Shown one piece after another: positions 23,359 to 28,808 of a stretch of DNA of 28,808 nt (its first letter is position 1; the number at the start of each line of letters is the position of its first letter). The notes under the pieces were generated by a model. That model made no database searches and was not told the origin of the DNA. It was given only the letters and a program-made list of their open reading frames with translations. The DNA is from an uncultured Lachnospiraceae bacterium (GTDB taxonomy: Bacteria > Bacillota > Clostridia > Lachnospirales > Lachnospiraceae), in the NCBI GenBank assembly GCA_934371505.1, contig CAKRNW010000017.1, positions 1-28,808 on the forward strand, given 5' to 3'. The position numbers and the translations under genes are program-made.

Positions 23359-24063
23359 ATGTCTTATTGTGTAAACTGCGGTGTGGAGCTTGATCCATCC
23401 CTAAAGAACTGTCCTCTTTGCCACACACCTGTTATCAATCCAAATGAATTAAAAAAGGAGGAGACTGTGTATCCCTATCCCACCCAGAAGGGGCAGGTTG
23501 AGGTGGTAAAGCGTAAAGATTTAGGCATCCTGCTATCCATCGTGGTACTGGCAACCTCCACCACCTGTATTCTCTTAAATCTGCTGGTATTTTCTCAGTC
23601 TCCCTGGTCCCTGCTCATTGTGGGTGCCTGTGTGATCCTGTGGACACTGCTGGTTCCCTTTGTCATTTACAGCCGTCTGCCTATCTATGTGTCAATTTCC
23701 CTGGACGCCCTGGCAGTGGGCATTTATCTCTACATGCTGACCTATCTCACCAGCTCCCGTTCCTGGTTTTTCCATGTGGCACTGCCCATCCTGATTATAA
23801 TCTGGGTTCTGGTGGAACTGATTACGGTACTGTTCCGTCATCTGTCCACTTCCATTCTGGCAGGAGCGCTGTATCTGTTCATCGCTGTTCCGGTGCTTTG
23901 CATCGGTATCGAAATCATCGTAGATTTATTTCTCACCGACAGCATCTCCCTCACCTGGTCCATGGTTGTACTGACGGTTTGTGTCATCATCGACATCGCC
24001 CTGGTAACGGTGATATCCCGATCCCGGTTAAGAAACGCAGTGCGCCGCCGGCTTCATTTTTAA
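23359..24063 (+). CDS. Zinc-ribbon multi-pass membrane protein, DUF6320 type
   Basis: The 234-residue protein starts with a zinc ribbon (C4, C7, C18, C21: YCVNCG ... CPLCHTPV) followed by a short linker and six hydrophobic segments between about residues 55 and 220. It ends in a basic tail (SRLRNAVRRRLHF). This is the architecture of DUF6320 proteins. The ATG at 23359 is nine bases after AAAGGA; an ATG at 23350 overlaps that site and is less likely. It lies 25 bases after the acyltransferase gene and seems to form one transcript with it. The stop overlaps by four bases the stop of the lipoprotein gene on the other strand. The function is unknown; a membrane platform or transporter for acylated products is speculation. 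Confidence 0.83.
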   Translation: MSYCVNCGVELDPSLKNCPLCHTPVINPNELKKEETVYPYPTQKGQVEVVKRKDLGILLSIVVLATSTTCILLNLLVFSQSPWSLLIVGACVILWTLLVPFVIYSRLPIYVSISLDALAVGIYLYMLTYLTSSRSWFFHVALPILIIIWVLVELITVLFRHLSTSILAGALYLFIAVPVLCIGIEIIVDLFLTDSISLTWSMVVLTVCVIIDIALVTVISRSRLRNAVRRRLHF

Positions 24064-25217
24064 AGATTATTTACACGGACTTCCATGTAATCCCATCTTT
24101 CACCGGTAAGAGGCAGAATCAAACCGATTCCCTTCTCTGTCTGGTAAGAATAACCGGGGGTTACCAGAAGTATATTTTTAAAGTCAAAATCGAATTGAGA
24201 CAGCGAATCACTTAAATTGGGGAAATGCTTATTCAGCATTTCCTCAAATTCATTCCGGCTGATCCCACCCAGCAATTCGCAATCCTCAAAAGAAGCAAGC
24301 TTCTCTGCTATCTTCTCTACATCCTCCAAATCTGCCAATCGGTTATTATCTTTTCTGACGAAATCAAAGTTAAAAGCCGTGGCAAACTGATTCACATGAC
24401 TGTTTCCTTTTAAATCCAACGACCCACGAAGAATAACAGACAGACTGGTTTCATCCTGCCAGGTAATCTCGTAATCACAGGTGAGCAGCCTGGTATTCTC
24501 CGCATCGTACATGGCATAGATGTAATCGGTAATCTTTCTATTAAAAAGCTCCTCCACATCTGCATCTGCCAGACCTCCAATCACAGGATAGGCAATCTTC
24601 AGCTGTTCCCCTTCCTGCATTTCCTTCCGTTCCACCGTATATTCCACGGACTCTGCCGTTTCTTCCTTCTCTGCACGTTCCTCCTCTGTAGCTGCCAGTT
24701 CTCCGGTCAGAGGAGCATGATAGGTCTGATGTGATGTTGTCAGGGGTTTTCCTTCCACCGTGAGCATCAGTCCATCGGCATCATAAGCCTCCAGAAAAGT
24801 TTTGGTCAACGCAGCCAGAATCAGTTCCTCACTCTGTTCATTCATGGTGTTGACATATTCGCCATAAGCTTTTGTTAAATCTAAATATAATATTTTCTTC
24901 CCATTTTCCTTTTCTTCCGAAAAAGAATTTACTTTTGTATCGATAGAGGTAATATTGTGCAGACTCAAATGGGAAATGATATTCTCCGGTCTCAGCACGT
25001 TCAAGGTTTCCTCTGCGCTTTCCAGTCCCATTTCCCCTATCCGGCTGAAATAAATGCGTACCTGAACCGGGTCTGTACTTTCCTCCGTCGTCTGCTGCAG
25101 AGATTCCTGCACTTCCTCTGTTGACTCCTGATTCACCGCGGGAACCTGTTCTTTACCACATGCTGCACATAGTAAGATTGTGATGCCTATCATCGGCAAC
25201 CATTTTTTCCTGCTCAT
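24060..25217 (-). CDS. Lipoprotein with GerMN and DUF4163/DUF3298-like domains
   Basis: The 385-residue protein begins with a basic, hydrophobic signal peptide and a lipobox-like end (LLCAACGK, with Cys at -3, which is slightly unusual), so it is probably a membrane-anchored lipoprotein. After a Glu/Ser/Thr-rich linker, residues about 55-155 resemble the GerMN domain (PVQVRIYF, then SFSEEKENGKKILYLDL, then LILAALTKTFLEAY). From about residue 190, the pattern 'YPVIGGLADADVEELFN', GSLDLKGNSHVNQFA and 'FDFVRKDNNRLADLED' matches the DUF4163-DUF3298 pair of PdaC/RsiV-like proteins. Such proteins act at the cell wall. ATG 25217 is chosen as it opens the signal peptide; ATG 25259 lies at the predicted transcription start. 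Confidence 0.82.
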   Translation of the reverse strand: MSRKKWLPMIGITILLCAACGKEQVPAVNQESTEEVQESLQQTTEESTDPVQVRIYFSRIGEMGLESAEETLNVLRPENIISHLSLHNITSIDTKVNSFSEEKENGKKILYLDLTKAYGEYVNTMNEQSEELILAALTKTFLEAYDADGLMLTVEGKPLTTSHQTYHAPLTGELAATEEERAEKEETAESVEYTVERKEMQEGEQLKIAYPVIGGLADADVEELFNRKITDYIYAMYDAENTRLLTCDYEITWQDETSLSVILRGSLDLKGNSHVNQFATAFNFDFVRKDNNRLADLEDVEKIAEKLASFEDCELLGGISRNEFEEMLNKHFPNLSDSLSQFDFDFKNILLVTPGYSYQTEKGIGLILPLTGERWDYMEVRVNNL

Positions 25218-25270
25218 AAAAATCCATGCCTTTCTATCACTTCTTTTAACAATTCGCATGTTAGCGTTTC

Positions 25271-25299
25271 ATTTTATCATATTTTCACAGGTTCTGCAA
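25271..25299 (-). promoter_or_regulatory. Possible promoter of the lipoprotein gene
   Basis: On the minus strand TTGCAG (25294-25299) and TAAAAT (25271-25276) are separated by 17 bases. The start would be near 25264, about 47 bases before the ATG at 25217. Confidence 0.55.
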
Positions 25300-25300
25300 A

Positions 25301-25342
25301 TAAAACAACAGCCGCCATATTCAATGGCGGCTGTTATTTTAT
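25301..25342. terminator. Terminator of the ABC transporter operon
   Basis: A twelve-base-pair perfect stem (25307-25318 with 25324-25335, loop ATTCA) is flanked by TAAAAC and ATTTTAT, so both strands have a T-rich tail. It begins 15 bases after the end of the ABC transporter gene on the minus strand. Confidence 0.86.
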
Positions 25343-25356
25343 TTCCTTATTATATT

Positions 25357-27000
25357 TTATTCTCCCACGGGAATCACGCGTCCGGTTTCCGCATTGACTC
25401 TATGGGAAATGGAGATCACGGTACGGTTTGCAGAGACACGTTTCAGTGCCTGCAGTACCTCTGCCTCCGTCTGGGCATCCAGATTGGCGGTAATCTCATC
25501 CAATAACAGTAGTTTTGGTTTCGCCACCGCTGCACGGGCAATGGACAAAAGCTGCCACTGACCCTGGGAGAACAGCTCCGGCGAGCACTCCGTATCATAT
25601 CCCTTTTCCAGGTTCTGAATCGTGTCATCCAGTCCTGCTACTACGGCTGCCTCCCGCACATCCTCCATGGTGAGGGAAGAATCATACAGGGTAATCTGTT
25701 CCTTCACCGTGCCGGGAACCCGGTGGAAGGACTGCTCCACATAGCCAAACAACTTGCGTTTCTCCTGATCCGGAATCTCCGATGCCGGTTTTCCATCAAT
25801 CCGTACCTTTCCCTTTTGTGGCTCATACAAGCCAAGAAGCAGTTTGAAAATCGTGCTTTTACCCGCTCCGGTACGCCCGGCAAGAGTTACCTGCTCCCCT
25901 TCTTTTACCCGGAAGGACAGATTGTTAAGAATATTCCGTTCTCCGTAACCAAAGGTCACATCCTTTAGTTCTACAAAGCTTTCCTTTTCCTGCGATTTAC
26001 CCTCGGCAACCTTCTCCGGTTTCACAGGAAGTTCCTCCAATCGGAAAAATTCATTGATTCGATGAACTCCCGCAATGGCAGACTGAATGGTCTGAATTTC
26101 CATCCCTAAGCTTTCCACCGGGGCAAAAATCTGGGAAATATAGTTCATAACTGCCACTGCAGTTCCGGCAGACATTCCAAACAGGCTTAATACGGTGGCA
26201 TTTCCCGATGCGGAAAACAGCATCACCACGGCTACGGTTATCGCATTTAAAATCAGAATAATCGGTGAGTAAATGGCGTCGTAAAAATTGGTCTTTTCCA
26301 CTGCCCGATAACTTTCCCCGATATACCGGTCATACTGGGTTTCCATATACTCCTCTTTATCCAGACTGTGAATGGTGCGGATGTTATGCAAAGTCTCCGG
26401 CACATGTCCCGACGCCCGGCTCACTGCACGGCGGTTTTCAATCTGGGCAGCCAGCATATTTTTCTGTACCACTCTGGTGAACCAGAAAAGAAAAGGCAGC
26501 AGCAACAGTAAAACCAGTGCCAGTCCCCGGTTGCGGAACCAGATCACTGCCAGAATACTGATGATTTTGCAAGCATCTGCAAACATGCTCACAATTCCTG
26601 ATGTAAACAGATTTTCCACCGTGTCCACATCCCCTACGAACCGGGAGACCACTGCGCCAGGCTCCTGTTTCGTCAGTTCGTCAGCGGTAAGACGAGTGTA
26701 TTTATCCATCAGTCCACCCCGAAGGGCATGAGTGATTTTTTGTCCAAATTGAATCAGTAATCCCTCTCTCAGACTCTCCGCAATCCCGGTGAGGGCAGTA
26801 AATCCAAAATAAAGAAGAATCAGATAAATGGGCACTGCCGCTCCAGCGGTCATGGTATCAATCACTTTTCCCAGAATCAACGGAGGCAGCAACGCCAGCA
26901 CAATGGCACCAACAACGGCACATAGGATTCCCAGTGCCAGAAATTTCCGTTTTTTCACAGTCTGCCAGATTATATTTCCCACATTTCCATTGTTTTTCAT
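25357..27000 (-). CDS. ABC exporter half-transporter with catalytic Walker B and altered signature
   Basis: The 547-residue protein has an N-terminal exporter-type membrane domain with about six helices (residues 20-290) and a C-terminal ATPase. Walker A GRTGAGKST is at about 372-380, the signature is FSQGQ (about 475) instead of LSGGQ, and Walker B is LLLLDEITANLD with the catalytic Glu (about 494). It ends soon after the H-loop His (ISHRVNAETG), shorter than usual. Its ATG overlaps the stop of the upstream half-transporter as ATGA, so translation is probably coupled and the products should form a heterodimer. Substrate unknown; drugs or peptides are typical for the family. Confidence 0.93.
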   Translation of the reverse strand: MKNNGNVGNIIWQTVKKRKFLALGILCAVVGAIVLALLPPLILGKVIDTMTAGAAVPIYLILLYFGFTALTGIAESLREGLLIQFGQKITHALRGGLMDKYTRLTADELTKQEPGAVVSRFVGDVDTVENLFTSGIVSMFADACKIISILAVIWFRNRGLALVLLLLLPFLFWFTRVVQKNMLAAQIENRRAVSRASGHVPETLHNIRTIHSLDKEEYMETQYDRYIGESYRAVEKTNFYDAIYSPIILILNAITVAVVMLFSASGNATVLSLFGMSAGTAVAVMNYISQIFAPVESLGMEIQTIQSAIAGVHRINEFFRLEELPVKPEKVAEGKSQEKESFVELKDVTFGYGERNILNNLSFRVKEGEQVTLAGRTGAGKSTIFKLLLGLYEPQKGKVRIDGKPASEIPDQEKRKLFGYVEQSFHRVPGTVKEQITLYDSSLTMEDVREAAVVAGLDDTIQNLEKGYDTECSPELFSQGQWQLLSIARAAVAKPKLLLLDEITANLDAQTEAEVLQALKRVSANRTVISISHRVNAETGRVIPVGE

Positions 27001-28760
27001 CCGTTTTTCCTCCCTTCCTCCTCCATGCCAGGCAGGGACTGTGCCTCATACAATCTGGCATATTCCGGGCATTTTCTGCGGATTTCCTCATGGGTACCTG
27101 TCACCGTGCGCCCGTCTTCCATCCAGACTACCTGTTCCATCTGGGGAAACAGATACAACCTATGGGACAAAATCATAACGATGCTGTCTTTCGCCAGTTC
27201 TTTCAGATTGGCAAAGATCTGCTCCTCTGTTTTCCTGTCCAGTGCAGAAAAAGGGTCATCCAGAATCAGAACCGGACGTTTGTGGCAAAGGGTTCTCGCC
27301 AGCGCCAGACGTTGTGCCTGTCCACCTGAAAGCCGGACACCGCTGTTGCCCACAATGGTGTTTTCTCCCTTTTCCATCTCCGCAACTTCTTTGTCAAAAC
27401 AGACCGCTTTCAGGTACTTCCGGGCATCCCCCTTATCTCCTAGTAGGACATTGTTCCGCACACTGTCATCAAACAGCTCCGGGGCATGTCCCAGATATCC
27501 AATGGTTCCCGTCCGCTCCCCGTCCGTCAGTTCCCACAGTTCCTCTCCTCCAAAGTGGATACTGCCCTGGTAGGGATATTCACATAGAAAAGTTTTGCCC
27601 AATGTGGATTTTCCGCAGGCAACCGCTCCGGTCACGCCGATAATGTCTCCAGGCTTTGCCTCCAGACAGAAATCCTCGTAAATTTTGGTTCCATTGGGAT
27701 AGGAAAAACTTACATGGGACACCTGCAAAGTTCCAGGCTGTTGTATCCGGCTGTCGTCCTCATGCTCCTCTGCCTTCATCAGTGGCTTAATACGTTTCCA
27801 GGAAACCTGGGCCTTATGCACCGCGTTAAACAGCTTTGCCGCATGGGAGGACTTCACCGACAATTTGGTAAAGCAGGAAAGAAAAGTGGTAAACGCTGCC
27901 ACATCCCAGGCTTTCCAGCCAACTCCCAGCACGTTTTTACTTCCGAAATAGAAGATAAACAGAACGCCTGCCATGGAGATGACCTGGTAAATGGGAGGAA
28001 AAGACGCACCCCAGATATTAGCACGAACCGCCGCTTTCTCATAAGCTGTCAGCTCCTTTTCGTAGGCATCCCTCCGATCCTTCTCGCGTCCATACACACG
28101 ATAAGTAATGGCATTGGAGGCTCTGTCCAGTGTTGCTGCACTCAAAGCCCCAGATTGCTCCTTATAGGCTGCGCCTGTCCGCTGTACGATACCTTTCATT
28201 TTCTCTGCCATCACATAGGAAATGGGCGGGAAAAGCATACTGAGAAGTGCCAGGCGCCAATCGTAAAAGAACAGCATTCCTGCATATGCCAACAGTGCCA
28301 CGCCTGTATCAAAAACTTCTGTCGTGAATTTCCGCATGCCCTCCGCACAGTCGTCCACATCCAGAATTGCCTTGGTCATCACATTGCCCGCGCCTTCTTC
28401 TTCCAATTCACTGCGGCTTTTATGTACCAGACTGTGATACAGCACCTGTTTCATCCGGCGGTTTACGTTATTTGCAAATCTCCGCACATATAAACGTTTG
28501 ATGTAACGGGAAATCTGCACCACCGCAATGGTCACCACATAGGCGATGACCAGGGTCAGCATATCGAAAAAAACTCCTTTACCGCCTAAAATATTTACCA
28601 GACAGCCTGCCATCTTTCCTTCAAACCAGGGACCCGCCAGCAAGCCCAGATTGTAAATCAACCCGGAAACCGTCACTGCCAGCAACACTGCCCATTCCAT
28701 TTTGAAATAAGAAAGAACATGGTCGGACTGAAAATTTTCTGCCTTACTCTGTCTGCTCAT
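26997..28760 (-). CDS. ABC exporter half-transporter with degenerate Walker B
   Basis: This 587-residue protein has six membrane helices in the first 310 residues and an ATPase domain. Walker A TGAVACGKST lies at about 377-386, a perfect signature LSGGQ at about 474, and Walker B is LILDDPFSALD at about 493, so the catalytic glutamate is replaced by Asp. It is the partner of the following gene, with which it overlaps by four bases (ATGA). The start at 28760 is preceded by GGAAGGAGAG. Known heterodimeric exporters such as BmrCD and TM287/288 have one degenerate and one active ATP site, and the two genes fit that scheme. The promoter is outside the window. Confidence 0.93.
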   Translation of the reverse strand: MSRQSKAENFQSDHVLSYFKMEWAVLLAVTVSGLIYNLGLLAGPWFEGKMAGCLVNILGGKGVFFDMLTLVIAYVVTIAVVQISRYIKRLYVRRFANNVNRRMKQVLYHSLVHKSRSELEEEGAGNVMTKAILDVDDCAEGMRKFTTEVFDTGVALLAYAGMLFFYDWRLALLSMLFPPISYVMAEKMKGIVQRTGAAYKEQSGALSAATLDRASNAITYRVYGREKDRRDAYEKELTAYEKAAVRANIWGASFPPIYQVISMAGVLFIFYFGSKNVLGVGWKAWDVAAFTTFLSCFTKLSVKSSHAAKLFNAVHKAQVSWKRIKPLMKAEEHEDDSRIQQPGTLQVSHVSFSYPNGTKIYEDFCLEAKPGDIIGVTGAVACGKSTLGKTFLCEYPYQGSIHFGGEELWELTDGERTGTIGYLGHAPELFDDSVRNNVLLGDKGDARKYLKAVCFDKEVAEMEKGENTIVGNSGVRLSGGQAQRLALARTLCHKRPVLILDDPFSALDRKTEEQIFANLKELAKDSIVMILSHRLYLFPQMEQVVWMEDGRTVTGTHEEIRRKCPEYARLYEAQSLPGMEEEGRKNG

Positions 28761-28807
28761 GGGACTCTCCTTCCACCTCTTCTGTCTGTTCGCTCACTTT
28801 ATCCACC
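28744..28807 (-). CDS. Possible C-terminal end of a further upstream gene (partial)
   Basis: An open frame enters from the right edge and runs to a TAA at 28744-28746. It encodes a strongly acidic tail ending EEVEGESHEQTE. It would overlap the ABC transporter start by 17 bases, as often seen in operons. Only about 20 residues are visible, so it may be chance. Confidence 0.35.
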   Translation of the reverse strand, partial: VDKVSEQTEEVEGESHEQTE

Positions 28808-28808
28808 A

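Noticed and set aside
23640..24215. 191-codon plus-strand ORF
   Set aside because: A shifted frame of the DUF6320 gene, running past its stop; His/Arg/Ser-rich without domain.
27714..28493. 259-codon plus-strand ORF
   Set aside because: Antisense to the ABC transporter; no start signal or recognisable domain.
1..28808. CRISPR array, tRNA genes, insertion sequences or prophage genes
   Set aside because: No regularly spaced repeats, tRNA-like arms, transposase motifs or phage proteins were recognised on either strand.

Overview
The window looks like chromosomal backbone of a Gram-positive anaerobe of the class Clostridia, most likely the family Lachnospiraceae. This rests on the gene content and order: dgt-dnaG-rpoD-trmK, a class A RNase P RNA, pyrB-pyrI with a separate regulatory chain, DUF5050, DUF6320 and GerMN-domain proteins. 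Shine-Dalgarno sequences are strong (AGGAGG), sigma-A promoters are close to consensus, and base composition is moderate. I see no phage, insertion sequence, tRNA or CRISPR array.

Layout. 1-4.3 kb: a membrane-anchored DUF5050 protein (+), a degenerate FolC-like protein (-), a small CmpB-like membrane protein (+), and a PH-domain/MATE pair (-). 4.4-7.3 kb: a nitroreductase with its own terminator, then pyrB-pyrI-PHP (+), ending in a 26-bp perfect hairpin that overlaps the last codons. 7.3-10.7 kb (-): ylmH, a CmpB-like membrane protein with a coiled-coil tail, and a SpoVK/CbbX-type AAA ATPase. 10.8-13.9 kb (-): a membrane-anchored trypsin-like protease and two COG0523 (CobW-type) GTPases, one with a His/Cys-rich metal-binding stretch and one fused to a DUF1980-like domain. 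13.9-14.3 kb: rnpB (-). 14.3-20.9 kb (-): dgt, dnaG, rpoD, trmK and a TGS-domain uridine-kinase-like protein, a variant of the macromolecular-synthesis operon. 21-24 kb: a hormone-sensitive-lipase-type hydrolase (-) divergent from an HHxxxDG acyltransferase and a zinc-ribbon DUF6320 membrane protein (+). 24-25.2 kb: a GerMN/DUF4163-like lipoprotein (-). 25.3-28.8 kb: a heterodimeric ABC exporter (-), with the possible end of a further gene at the right edge.

How the genes work together. Three groups are well understood: pyrimidine synthesis (pyrBI), replication/transcription/RNA processing (dgt-dnaG-rpoD-trmK-rnpB) and ABC export. The least described parts are the acyltransferase/hydrolase/DUF6320 cluster around a shared promoter and inverted repeat, the GTPase pair with its DUF1980-like fusion, the FolC-like protein that has lost its catalytic motifs, and the CmpB-like/AAA ATPase pair. 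The first is the best candidate for an undescribed system. All functional links there are inferred from domain content and adjacency.
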